A stretch of DNA of 64,000 nt from the NCBI GenBank assembly GCA_004835665.1, contig RBKR01000017.1, positions 682,001 to 746,000 on the forward strand. Reading direction: 5' to 3'. The stretch's first letter is position 1. Every line of letters starts with the position of its first letter. The notes beneath the pieces are model-generated. The model did not search any database. It had not been told where the DNA came from and saw nothing but the letters and a program-made list of their open reading frames with translations. This document shows positions 14,004 to 25,552 of this stretch, piece by piece. The position numbers were made by a program, and so were the translations under genes. The stretch is from Phoma sp. XZ068 (Eukaryota; Ascomycota; Dothideomycetes; Pleosporales; Didymellaceae).

Positions 14004-16382
14004 TCAAATCCAAAGCACACTGCTTCTCGCACCACCAGGCTCAAGATTCTCATCCCACCCAGAGAACCTGCGATCGGGGTCCGTGAACCCTCCGTTGGTA
14101 ACCCAAGGTCCGCTGTAAAGCGGAAACCGAATATCAGGGACCTGATCTATGTAGGGAAGGAGTTCTGAAATGTTCGACGGGATGATATCGTTGACAGTAC
14201 TGACATCGGGCGTGCTTTGGAGAAGCAAGCGCTCTTCAGACCACCTTGCCAACGCACTTTGCATTACCGGAATAACCCTACCAAAGTCTGATAGCACACG
14301 CTGCGCTAGCGGAACATCCTGTGCCAAAATCTGTAGTAGTCCAACTGCTGAGTCGAACTCACTATGGCCAGTTGGGACCCATTCGCGCAGATCATGACCG
14401 AGTGAACTTGGGTCGCCGACGAGTAGATTGCACAACATAAGCAAACTGCCAGCCAACGTGGTAACCATCTGGTGCCGAAGTAGGTATGGATCCTTGCTAC
14501 TTGTAGTGTGCACTCGCACATGTGCGATGATCGTGAGTACCGTCTTGAAGATGGGCCTTGTATGGCCATCAAGTCGTAGGACTGGCAGCATTGCACGACT
14601 AGCCATGAGTCTGAGATTATCGAAGCACATGCGTGCGTACTGACACCGGCGTAGCGGGTAAGACGGCCAATCTAATCCAGTGAATGTGTTTTGAAAGAAG
14701 TCGTCAATGGCAGCATCAAAGGTGGCGACTTTATCGGCTAGAGTGCCCGCGTGTACGTGAGGTGCGAGGGTACTATCCCAGAGAGACCCAGCAAAACATG
14801 ACCAATGGATCATGCAATCCAAGTACTCATCATCGAGTTCGTTAGTTGTATAGTGAGACTCTGAAGACTGAAGGATCCGAACGATATCCTGTTCTGACGG
14901 TCAGCACTGAAGGTGCAGAGTAGCGGATCAGCGTACCCGGCGATACACGTCACTTGGTCGCTCAACGTTGATATCGAGGTCTCGTATTGTATAAGGACGA
15001 TTACACGACAAGGATATGCGGCGATCAATGATCACAATGTTCCAGAAGACGCGTAGGCGCTCATACGCCTCCCATACACCGGGCTCTCTGCGTGCAGATT
15101 GAAGATTCAGACCGTGCTGAAGCACATAGCGGCTGGCGAGACCTATTGTGTTATAAGCGAGACTAGGCTGGTCGATTAGAGTGCAGTAGATTGTCTATAC
15201 TTATTAGACTGTGCTTCATATGTTGGTACGGTGCGCACCTTGAAAATCAAGAACTGGGCCAGACTGATGTCGCCTTGGCCAGAAAGCTGTCTCTTGCCAA
15301 CAGCATCATCGGCAAGCTGGAGCCAATGCCATCCTGCGGGTTTGTCGTCTGATCCTGGTTCAGTTGGTTCAGAAGTGGTAGCATGCAGCGCGAACATGAT
15401 ATAGTTCAATGCTAAAAACGATACGTCGTCTGGAAGTACTTCTGCTCTCGCCAACATCTTCTCGGCTCGAAGCCGAAAAAGCGACTCATCGACACAAGGA
15501 TAGTAGCACTGGAACTCGCGGAAAAAGGTGTCGACATAACTCTGGTAGATGGTGGGTTGGGGGAAGACGAAGCTTCGGTTGCCCACACGCAGATTGGTCG
15601 TGTCAAGACCTAGCAGTGGATCTATGACATCTTGGGGATGTAGCGTTTGTGCCGAACGATCCAGAAGCGCCAGGGCAGGATTTATGGGGTCGAGCATCGG
15701 CATGGACATGGCCATGTCACTGCCAGATTCATCGCGCTCCATGCTCCGACTAGGCGTCGTGTACATGGCTCGTTCTTGTAGCAAGGCTTCCATCATGGCT
15801 TCGACACGAGCCATGCGCGTTTCCATGGACAGTCCAAGTGCACTTGCATCACTAGCTCGCCGCTCGTCGTTCTGATGCCGGGGGATGATATTGCGTCGTG
15901 CAAGGGCGCTGCCATTGCTGACTGACGTCGAAGTCGAGGGCTGCTGTGAGAGCGAGGGCCGACTGAGATTTTGCAAGGCTTCTGCTGCCGTCTGGTCTTC
16001 CGAGAAGAAGCAGCGCTTGCCATTGTCTTGACATCGCTGGCAGGGATTCTCGCCGGAGCACTGTCCAGGTCAGCACGCAACATGCACCGTCAAGGCAAAC
16101 GATGACGTACTTTTAGCTTTGATCTTCTACATGACACACCTGAAGAGCAATGTTAGCTGCGACCAAACTCCAAGTGTTAGTTGCAATGCTGCACTGCATT
16201 ACTCGCGAGTGACCGTGGCGGAATGATCGGAACGGTCGCAAGGAACCACCACGGGCAGTGTACATGGGTTCACGACGCGACATACATGCTTTTGGCGCAT
16301 ATTTCTGGCGGACTTTCTTTCTCTTAGGCGAGGATGACCGATCATCGTCTTTTCGATCTAAGGACAACGTTTGGTTGTTCAT
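14004..16382 (-). CDS. Zn2Cys6 fungal transcription factor
   Basis: Five exons, complement(14004..14888, 14937..15167, 15239..16060, 16111..16139, 16286..16382), keep one frame and encode 687 residues. The zinc cluster is assembled across three exons, including a 29-bp one: CVSCRRSKLK from exon 2 joins CSGENPCQRCQDNGKRC from exon 3. Together they give C-x2-C-x6-C-x5-C-x2-C-x6-C at about residues 33-60. A basic stretch (PKRKKVRQKYAPK) precedes it. A heptad-like segment follows (METRMARVEAMMEALLQ), a plausible dimerisation helix. Residues of the fungal-specific middle homology region appear near FPQPTIYQSYVDTFFREFQC and GLASRYVLQHGLNLQ. Introns are 146, 50, 71 and 48 bp with GTATGT, GTACGT, GTGCGC and GTACGC donors. 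The start ATG at 16382 is the nearest one before the basic region; an in-frame upstream ATG cannot be excluded. Targets are unknown and no metabolic cluster surrounds it. Confidence 0.9.
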
Positions 16383-17880
16383 AACGCGCTGACATGGATG
16401 TTGGATGGCGTCGTCGACTGACCACCGTTCGGAACGGACGCGCTGAGTTGGTCCAAGCGCCGTCTTGGCAATGTCGACGCGCCTATGCGCGCTTTCCACC
16501 AACCACCAACCACCGTCACATGTCGACTTCCATCATCGTCAATGCCGCAGTGAAGTAGTCGCGCATGGGGGCTTATACGCAGTGGAGGTTTGGTTTCTAA
16601 ATATATCGTCTGCTGACCACTTGTTGTTCTATGCTTGTTCATCATCTGTGTCTCCGCCTGCAACACGAAGTCCACGTTGACACCTGTATGCGTATGCAGA
16701 GTTTAAAGAGCCCCAAGACAGCCTCAAGGAACCCAACGCTGCAGCTGCACCTGTCGCCAACATTGCGTGATTGTAGCGTTCTGCAGCTGATACTTAATAG
16801 ATACGCCTTCGATTCACAGGAATTCAATGCCCATATCCTTCCGCGTAGTTGCCCAAACAACGACCTTTCTCTGGCAAAAGTAGAGCCCAGTCATGCGTTC
16901 ATGCACTAGATCTTCCACTCAATTTGAGTCGACAGACCAATCAGCTCGCATTCTCTCCATCGAGCGACCTTTCCCTCCCTACGCTTCGTTCCATTGTACA
17001 ACCAGAGCATGCCTTGGAGACTGAACCAATCAAGAGCATCTGGGGAGAAGCCGATACACCACGCATGCTCACTGCGCGCAACAGCTTCCTCCGCAAGGAT
17101 CGAAGGACTGTCGCTTCTTCAACCGTTACCGTCGAAAAACTTCCCAGACAGCATATTTAACCTTCGCGACATACTCAACACCACCACTTGTGAATATGGC
17201 ATGATCTTCAAGATCCGAACCTCGCAACTTACAGGCTTGAAATCCTACGGACAGTCCTTCGGTGTTGCATGGTAACACTGCCGAACCCACATTCTTTCGA
17301 CACCAATGCCACTTCGAAGCCGCCTGAACTCCGGTTTGAGCGCACACAGTCATTCCATCAGTCACTTCTCGATCAATGAAGATAGCGAAATCCATTTTGC
17401 CATCCAGCCACGCATTCTTGGCACACCGCTTTGTATATCAGACTAGGAAAATCACCGACAAATCGCCGTCGCCGCATACCGCAATCGGGAAGATGTTGAT
17501 GCCGACAATTCCGAATGGCCCTCCGTTGACGCTGCTCCACTTGCAGGAAGAATAAACACAAATCGGTGGGTCACTAGATGGGGCTGTTACCCTCCTGTTG
17601 CCAGGTGACCGGTACGCACGATCTCAAAAGTGTTGTAAACAGCCCTATTCCCTGAGCACGAGTTATATGGGCCTGACCGCACCCTTTTCCTTTTGAGCTC
17701 TTTGCCGCTGCAGCCAACCCTTCTCTACCTCTACTGTCATTCGTTTGACTATGCTTACTACAGTCTGCATAGGCAACCGGCCTGTCTGAGTCAAAATATC
17801 TATTCATACCTGACCAAGGTAGAACTTCTACACCCCCATGACTTCCAGATCAGCAATTGCAATTGCACGGTCCCCTAGGA
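16383..17880. other. gene-free stretch
   Basis: This is the upstream flank of the zinc-cluster regulator. Open frames are short and unrecognisable on both strands. No repeats or RNA genes were seen. Confidence 0.5.
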
Positions 17881-18369
17881 TGGGACGTCCTTACCGACAT
17901 GTGCTCTCTATGAGCTTGATCCTTGCAGCCGTGGGCGCTTTGCCTGCCCCGATGCCTCAGGTTAACATTGGAGGAGGGTTTGGAGGAGGGCTTGGGGCAG
18001 GACTTACGCTCCCAGGACTTTCGATCCTTGGACCCGCCCCTCCAGCTGAACCTGGCCTCCCTGAAGCTCCAGCAGGCCCTAGCCCGAGTGTGCCAATAAG
18101 TCCAAATCTCCCGCTACTTGCTGGCCCCGGCAATCAATAGACCTAAACAGTGGCTTTCCGATTGATCCTCTGAGTGGCTTTCCCAAGAGCCCAATAGATG
18201 GATTACTTTACGATTCAATCACGGGAGTTCCGCTCTTGATCGATCGTGCGACATGATTTCCAATAAATCCCAACACTAATGTTCCATTTGATCCTTCTAT
18301 CCCAAGCCTTCCTTCCACACCAGGCCTTCCTTCCCTTCCTGGTTTTCCTATCCCACCCATTATCCCTCA
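17881..18369 (+). pseudogene. decayed proline/glycine-rich secreted protein
   Basis: From ATG 17881 the frame encodes a signal-peptide-like start (MSLILAAVGALPAPMP), then a Gly-rich and a Pro-rich segment, and stops at 18140. Just beyond, in a frame offset by two (as after a one-base loss), the sequence continues as NSGFPIDPLSGFPKSPIDG, then YDSITGVPLLIDRAT, a TGA stop, then FPINPNTNVPFDPSIPSLP and PGLPSLPGFPIPPIIPQ. The segments on either side of the TGA fit one recurring pattern (GFPI-D/N-P, TG-V/F-P), so the TGA probably replaced a glycine codon. I infer one frameshift and one nonsense change in a former repetitive secreted protein. No family name can be given. An unusual intron near 18140 is an alternative for the first break, but it would not explain the TGA. 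Confidence 0.5.
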
Positions 18370-19462
18370 GGTGCGTAAACATCTCCTTTGCTAGGAAGGC
18401 TTACCCACAATGCTCTGTTGCGGAACGCTCTATGCTCTGTATCATCTTTGCTCGGATTGTGCTCTCTAAAGGTAAAGTAATGTTCTGCTCTACGCGTGAG
18501 TGTCATGCTATGCTCTGCTGTGATGTTCCTCCTCGCCGCCGTCCTCCGTCAACGATATGGCTTTGAAGAGTATCCGCACGCTGTACACGAAAATCGAGCA
18601 AACTGAAGCCGATAGTCGATTGTCTTCGACGCTACATCTCGATGTTTTCGCTCGCCAGTTGATTCACAAAACGCTCAAGCCTAATGGAGTAGGTTCTTGT
18701 AGGAACAAAATCCGAGCCCAGTTTGTTAGTCTGTGGAGATACCACGTGAAGGAGCTCCTACATTAGTCAACGTCAGGCCCGAGGCTCGTTTTTGTCGTCG
18801 AGCGGTCAGCAAATATACTGAGTACCTTGGCAAGAACGCCGACGTCTACAGCGTCGTCCAGAGGGCGAGGGCAAACGTACGCCCTTCTGTTGCTTAGAGT
18901 TTCAGAAGATGCCAGATGGTGTACGTAAGCACTTACACTGCATTACTTTTGCCATCTACCAGGCAGAGAAGTAGCATGACTGTACAGCTCACGCGCCTCT
19001 TCGTATATCGCTTCACGCCAACCCATAACCACGAAGATGCTATATGCAGTGCTTGGAGAGCGTTTATCAACTATGTTTGTGTCCTACTCATCGGACGCCC
19101 GATTTGACCTGAATTCTTCAGCTCTTGTAAACACTTAATTTTGCACCCGAGGATGTACTTATTGCCGTCCGAGACTGCCATCTTTGGAGGTAGTATTAGG
19201 CCCACCGCGTTCTGTTGGCCACCATAAATTGAGATCTGTGAGCTTCAATATTCTTTATAGGTCGACGATTGGGGCATGTGCAATTCAAACCTGATCATAG
19301 ATCAAACTAACATCTTTGGAGTACATCTACGCCAATGTTAGCGATCGTTTAGCTGTGCACATCGATGGTGAGCATGTGGGGAATTGGTCACGTAAAGAGA
19401 ACAGGTACGAACGAGGAACGCATAGCCAGAATACCAGGTATATAATTTTTTTAACGGAAGGT
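18370..19462. other. gene-free stretch
   Basis: Nothing supportable was seen: short frames only, no domain. A GTGCGT at 18370 could have been a donor of the decayed gene to the left, but no matching downstream exon was recognised. Confidence 0.4.
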
Positions 19463-19560
19463 CCACGAACCTTGACTAGATGACAGAGGTACACTGGTTG
19501 AACTTCGATTGCCACGAACCTTGACTAGATGACAGAGGTACACTGGTTGAACTTCGATTG
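19463..19560. repeat. perfect 49-bp tandem duplication
   Basis: Bases 19463-19511 and 19512-19560 are identical 49-mers in direct, head-to-tail array, starting CCACGAACC and ending CTTCGATTG. The unit is not a multiple of three. It lies at the 3' edge of the helicase relic on the minus strand, so the duplication alters the end of that frame. Identity of both copies suggests a recent event. Confidence 0.95.
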
Positions 19561-20453
19561 GTCTTTTGCCTGGAGATCGACGACGCGGCAATCCTTCTGG
19601 ACAAAGAACATGAGAAAATTCACGAGTGGGTGATCACGCGCATCACCTCTCTTGATGTCCTGAATTGCAGATGTCTCACCGACCATAGTCAAGCTGGATT
19701 TCTGACGAGTAAGAGCAACGTTTACGCGGGTCGGCATAAGCGTGTATTCAGTACGCTTGGCAGTGTTGTCGAATATCATGTGTTCCGCTTCTGATCCATA
19801 AACGAGTCAACGGTCGAGAAACGAACCTAGCTCAGCTTGTCTGTGAGGTCGTGAATACCAACGCTGCGTGCCGTTTGGATGAAGGCTTCAATGAGGGACT
19901 TGACGCGGCTGACTTGGGCGTCGTAGTAAGTAATGTAGACGACTTCCTTGGGATCGAGACCAAAATGGACATACTGAACAATGGTGTGCGCTGGGACGAT
20001 AACAGTATTCAATTTATATGAGGAGCCACTGCTGTCGACTTGGGGCATTGCCCCCATCACGTTGATGAAAGGGGCGGTGGCTTTCCTCTGCCAGATGCTC
20101 GCATGTTCACGTCACGTACTATGGTAGCGGTGACAGTGTCCTCGAGGGCGCCTATCTGAAGGTCTTCCTGACAGCTGGCAAGGCTGGCAATCTCCTTTAT
20201 GTCCTGGTTCTTGAACCTGAAACAAGTCTTGAGTTCATGAATGGGAAAACCAGTCTCTTGCTTCCTCTGGTAGCGGAAACCCAGGGACCTGCATGAGCTT
20301 GCCGGCGCTCACGTTATTCAACGCACGCAATGTGGGGAAGATGAGATTATCCCGGTTCGCAGCTGTGCAGGTGCCGTACGCATGGAGGCGGCTTGAAAGC
20401 TTGTCTTGCTGCTCGCATGGAGGCAGCAGTGAGGTTATCGATGCCGCACGCAA
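19525..20453 (-). pseudogene. relic of an UPF1-like SF1 helicase C-terminal domain
   Basis: Minus-strand fragments line up with the C-terminal ATPase lobe (AAA_12 type) of UPF1/NAM7-like superfamily 1 helicases. In order from 20453: a segment ending GKLMQVPGFPLPEEARDWF; a frame-shifted piece FKNQDIKEIASLASCQED; SGSSYKLN, then VVYITYYDAQVSRVKSLIE, resembling the usual IITPYxAQV; then TVDSF and, one base out of register, GSEAEHMIFDN, together the TVDSFQGxEA motif; and finally TRVNVALTRQKSSLTMVGE, matching the RxNVALTRA motif VI. The break at about 19810-19830 fits loss of one base inside the motif, and stops separate the other pieces. No single frame spans the domain, so the copy is presumed dead. 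Whether it came from a host gene or a mobile element cannot be told from this window. Confidence 0.75.
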
Positions 20454-23287
20454 GGTGGCAGCAGAAAGCTTTACGACGAGGTGCCTGACAGCTGTAACTC
20501 ACCTCGACTAGCACTGTAGGCAGTAGCGGTTACCCTCTGGTGCCGTCCTCCAGTGCGTCTGTGTATTGAAGTCTTTTCGGCTTTCCTCGTCGCGTCAGGG
20601 TGTTGCAACAACGGGCTGTAAAAAATTGAAAAGTGTAGGTGAGAAAGAGTGGGAGGCCAGAGACAGAGTATGTAGTGGGCAAGTACGCAAGCGAGGTGAA
20701 GCAAAAGCTAGCGCCATCGACTGGACTGAGAGTGAATTACGCAGTGCGTGAAATTGGCGCTGGACTACGCAGGTCATTCGTCAGGGCTGGAAACATTAAC
20801 TCAGTTGGTGTCACGGTTTCAGGAACCAGTGGAGCACTATTCAGAAGATGAGATGAACTGAACATGATTCTATCTATGAGCGGAGACTGCCTGTTTATAG
20901 GCAGCACGAAACACCCGGAGACAGAAAAGCTTACTCTGTCCAAGGCAGGTGCGCAAGACGCAGTCTGACTGTATTTGAGAACGATGCTGCTGAACAATCA
21001 CATGAGCGAGCTTGAGGGAGGGAGTGACACACGCCAGCATGTAGGAGCGTGTGATATGAAAATGCTCGTACATCTGCTACCTGTGAGGAATGATTGCTTG
21101 AGCGCTGACAGCGGGTACTAAGAGTACCAGAGAATAATTCAGCGAACCCTCATTTTCGAGCCTGACATGTGCCGGACGGCAAACTTATACTCTTCACCCT
21201 AATTTAAGACTGTCACATGCTACCCCATTTTGAATCCATTATTGTAAAGCCATTATACTGGTTGCAGATCTTCAGGGAATCGCGAGGTGAATTTTGTCTA
21301 ACTTGATATCCAGGGTCAAGCACGCCAGTGCTTGTTGTGAACAACCCATATCTTGGAGTCATAGTATGGATAGACTCTCTGCATGTACTGGATGGTCACT
21401 GAAATGATAACGTAGTCAATGTCTTTGGCTAGTGTTGCCTCGTAGCGGTACTCGAGAATAAGGTATAGAAAGTTGTTGTCGTCAACGTTAACGCCGGGGC
21501 TGCTGAGGTCCACGGTAGTAAGAGCATTACAAGGAGTTCCGCCTCATGTGCTGACCTCAGTCTTAACTTGGGTATAGGAGGCGTGGATATTGTCAAACTT
21601 GGCCTTGCATGGAGTACGGCGAGCTTGGTGTTGTAGAAAGCGTGGATCATTTTGTGCTCATCTACTGCACGTGCCGGCAGTAGTGTTTACAATACCGTTT
21701 GCAGCAGTGGTGATAAATGTGTTAGTGGCAGTACTGTGGAGCGTCCTATTTACCCATTTGGTAAGGGGCTGGTTCAGTGGGATTGTGAGTAGGCCAACTT
21801 CATCAATATCCATGCGGCATTTTGGGCATTGGAGATGGAAACTCCATGGTGTTTATCCTCGCGAACTTTGAAGCGCCTAGACAATCCATGGAGTATTAAG
21901 TCTGACAGGAGAGTGCCTCCTTCGTCACACTTTGATGTGGGTTCAGGCTAATCTCGTGATCGCGTGCTTCTGAGCAATGAGATATGTACGGCAGGTAGGT
22001 CTTGCTGCCTGGATGGGTAGTTTTCTTCGGCTGCACTGAACCCGATGGTGGTCCAGTGATACGAGCCGATGATACAGTAGCCGACAGCCCATGATCACCT
22101 GGGCAGGCGGCATGATTGAGGTGGAGAAGACTGGATCGTCTGGCCACAGCTTCTTGCGTACCATGGCCAGTGTCATCATTCGATGAGCCTCTGGTGTCAG
22201 ACCGGCAAAACTGGAATCAGCAGCCAACTCCAACTCGAGTATCTTGTACTATTGGCTTCCCTCTGATTCTTTGAGCTGACCTTGTTGGGATCGTCGACAG
22301 AACTAACATGCCAGAGACACTGTGGAATTGGATCGGGTACAACCACGATGGTACCCGATAGCATGTAAAAAGGCAGATGTCATGGCGCAATCTGAAAGTG
22401 CCACAGCTAATATAGTAGGCTTTGTCACCCGATTGACAATACTGGCCGCGGTAAAGCCCCGAAAGACATATCCAGGCTATCAGTATACCCTCGCAAGGCT
22501 CCTCTGACGCCACACGGGCTGGAATTGGGAGATTGGGAATCTATGTCTCCAATGGCTTTATTGCTATGTCTTTCTCTTTGCTATCCAGCAACCTCCCTTC
22601 TTTTCTCGTGCCTTGAGTCCTACCGGCAGGCCTTTACAGGAACCCAAAATTGCTTCCGTTCCCTCTTTTGGATGCGAAGAGACTGGACGTTAGTTTGGGC
22701 TGCGTACGCGATCGAGGCGAGTCTGTGCACCTTCGGGCCTTCGAATGCTAAGATAGAGGCGATGTTGAGTTTATGGAAGGTTCTGAGCCCTTTGTACTAT
22801 TGATCTCATTTATCTGTCGCCGGTCGTGTGGAACTAAGATCATGGCCAATACCACTCTCGCTTTATCCCTCGTGGCAGAAGCTGGTCGCGGACCCGCCAA
22901 GTCTGGATGCCTCAGCATCATTGTGGTCTTTGAAGTTTCCTTTATCTGCGTTCTGGGTCCAAGTCTGGGAGCAAGACGCGATGAGTTTGTCCTGGTGTGG
23001 CAGCCTATTACCGCCTAGCAGCATCGCGAGTAGATCTGTTGGAGCAAATTCAGACTTGTGGAAGGATATAGAGCCTAAATTCGGGCGGTGCTGGAGCGAG
23101 TATGCGATTGTATCAGCCTCAAAAGTTGAGGTTGCTAAGCTTCTAACATTCTCTACTTAGCTCTCAAGATTGTTTAGTCTCTGGTGCCACCCTTCGTTAG
23201 GTGGGACCTAGAATTTTTCGTAATGCACATGGCTCTTTGAAATGCCCTCTGAGACATTGTGTTCGGAATTGAGGTTATGCGTAGAGC
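20454..23287. other. mostly non-coding; possible upstream relics of the helicase locus
   Basis: On the minus strand, about 95 codons around 21316-21600 are open except for one TGA at 21544-21546. They flow naturally from FDNIHASYTQVKTEVST to TVDLSSPGVNVDDNNFLYL. Another coding-like piece lies near 21943-22233 (LTPEAHRMMTLAMVRKKLW) and changes frame within 22020-22080. These could be more of the same decayed gene, since order and strand agree with the helicase relic, but no motif proves it. Bases 22520-23160 hold two overlapping plus-strand frames rich in Trp, Leu and Ser that I do not recognise. Confidence 0.35.
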
Positions 23288-23739
23288 CTAGTTGACGAGA
23301 GTGTAGGTAATCTCGCTCGAGGCAGTCGGGTCAGCCTCCTGCTGAGACTTCTGCTGCTCTAGAGTCTTTCTATGAGCCTCTTCTGTATAGCCTGCTTTTG
23401 TCTTGGCCTCACTCCAACCCGTACTCTGGTCATTGTACGTCTGATCTAGTGTATGCAAGGAGTTCTGGTACTGGAAGGCAAGCACATGAAGCTTAGAGAA
23501 AGGCAGGCTCATGGTCTCCCCTTCTGTACGAAAACCGCAGTTTGCATCTGCAGTCGAGCCGGCAGGCGCTGCAAGGAAGAAACCATGCCACACTCTCTGA
23601 TCTATTGCTTTCCTCACTCTGTTCTTGCAGCCTGAGCCACATTCTTCCTCAGCTTGTTAGCAAGCAACTTTCTCGCTATCGCGCGTTGCTTTTCGTTCAG
23701 ACCAGAGAGGTCAACGGACGATGGACCTGACTTCGCCAT
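23288..23739 (-). pseudogene. small gene of unknown function, broken by a frame change
   Basis: ATG 23739 opens 41 codons (MAKSGPSSVDLSGLNEKQRA to AAQAARTE region, stop 23614-23616). A second frame overlaps that stop and runs to 23288, including FRTEGETMSLPFSKLHVLAF and WSEAKTKAGYTEEAHRKTLE, charged and helical in character. The two halves read like one small protein of roughly 120-140 residues. I tried the GTGAGG donor at the end of the first half against the CAG acceptors near 23550-23570, but none keeps the second frame. A one-base indel is the simplest reading. An unrecognised intron remains possible. No family is recognised. Confidence 0.35.
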
Positions 23740-23894
23740 GTTGAGCGTCTAGCGTAGGCTCGCCATGCCTTTCTCGTCATCCAACCACCAACAAGTGAGC
23801 CTGCGTGGTAGTGTGTGATTCAACAGTGTTTTCAGAGGCGTCCAGCTGCTCAGATTGACGTTCAGAAGGTGTGTTCGTAATCGCGTCTGCGACC

Positions 23895-24075
23895 TGGTAT
23901 TGGTGTCTGGTGTCTGATGTCTGGTGTTTGGCATCGTAGGTAAGGTGTGGGGGTTTGCATCAAGAGCAAGGTGTGGGTTTCGAGGGTAAGGTGTGAGCGT
24001 CTGGTGTGGGCGTCTGGCGTTGGCACCTGACTGTCGCCGTCTGGGTTCTGGCGTCGCGGGTGAGGTGTAGGAGCA
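23895..24075. repeat. degenerate G-rich minisatellite
   Basis: The plus strand repeats variants of GGTAAGGTGTG, GTCTGGTGT and GGCGTCNNGGGT at roughly 10-24 base spacing over about 180 bases. Copies diverge in length and sequence, so no single unit is exact. Strong strand bias (G/T on plus) is evident. It lies in the gap between the small broken gene and the coiled-coil gene. Confidence 0.6.
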
Positions 24076-25552
24076 ATGGTCGATTTCAGCAAGATCAGAC
24101 CCGATAGTTTGCTTGCTTGTTGAGAAACGCTACGCTGATTCTCTAACTTTGTATCCTCGCCACCAACCTGTTGAGGATGGACTGGCGTGAGACCGAGGAA
24201 AACTGCGGCGGCGTCTGGGTTGACAGCACGCGGGGCGCCAGTGACTTGGTGCTCAGTTGAGAGACCGCACTGGTGACCCGGCTGTTTCGTGCTTCGTGTC
24301 CAAGGCGCCACCGCCCTGCAGTGATGGTAGTCGGGCCGCTCAGAGGTCTGGTAGTTACAGATGCAGGTCGGCATGATGTTAATATCAAGGCTATCTGGAC
24401 AAAATATGGAAATTTGATTCATTAAGCCCAGCGATCAGCTGCTCGCGGAGTGTACTCGAAGGTATCTACTCTCCCTGCAGCCGCCAGTATTACTGAACGA
24501 GAACACCACAGACGGATGCAGAACTTTGCGCTCTGTTGGCGCTGCAGGTTGGGCATATTGGTGAAATGTGGTAGATCGAAGATTGTAAAATTGGTTGCTC
24601 ACGTTCTGTTTGACACAACGACGCTGATTGACACAACAAAGTCGTCAAATCCTGGTTTTCTATATTTGATTCTCTGGCAAGACGAAGCCGTACACTGATG
24701 GATTATAGGCACAGTGGCTGAGAATGGTAGGTGAAAATGAGAGTGGAGGGTATCTGTTCGGGCGCGGTGTAGCAATGAGAGTGGCCGTGTTCGCAATAAG
24801 TGCCTAAGAGTCTCTATATAAACTTCAGTATAAGTACCTACAGTTTTGACTATGAGTAGCGAAATATGGGTATCCGAGCCCTGAGTCGGTCGCGCTCACA
24901 AGAAGTGTTCAGGTTGCGGTCGTGCACTATACTCCAGTAGTACATTAGTGTGCTCAAGGCATGATGTCAGGTGAGACTAGTGAACGGGTAAGGCGCCGCT
25001 GCAAGTGATGGCAGTACATATCAAAGGATATCTGGGGTGCAGGCTCCATCCACACTTGTGGTGGAGTAACGTTCGACCTAGAGTGAGGAGGGCGTGTTGT
25101 CAGTGCAGCGATGGATGAGTGAGGTTGACGTGTGGCTTCCTCAGTGGTCCATGCTAGCGATTGGCGGTCAGCGCTCTGTGGACACATATCCAGGATGAAT
25201 CTTAGATGACTTGAGAACAAGTAGTAGCCTACGGAGGTCTTCGAGAGCGACAGACGTGCCATCAGATGCATGCTGGGATGCAATTGGTGTCGAGACGAAA
25301 TGACGGTTGCGTGTCGTAGAGTTGCCGTGCGAGACGCTGGCTGCAAAACCGGGAAGCTGTGCATAGCATGAACCAGCAGCCAGGCGCGCGCGACAGGTGC
25401 CAGCAGTCTCACAGGTGAACGACTGTATGCACTGTTCGTTGTCGCTCGACGATCGCGGCCACGCCCACGAAGTACGGTGATTCGTCCAGGACCCTTTCAT
25501 TCGACGAGGTCAGGGCACCCCTGACCGACAGGCGGGTCGCAGCTGTCCGGAA
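24076..25552. other. gene-free stretch upstream of the coiled-coil gene
   Basis: No supportable gene. A 152-codon minus-strand frame at 24954-25412 shows no domain and is probably chance. The last few hundred bases are presumably the promoter of the large coiled-coil gene. Confidence 0.45.

Noticed and set aside
24954..25412. 152-codon minus-strand frame upstream of the coiled-coil gene
   Set aside because: Composition is Ser/His/Arg-rich without motif, and no splice or family support was seen.
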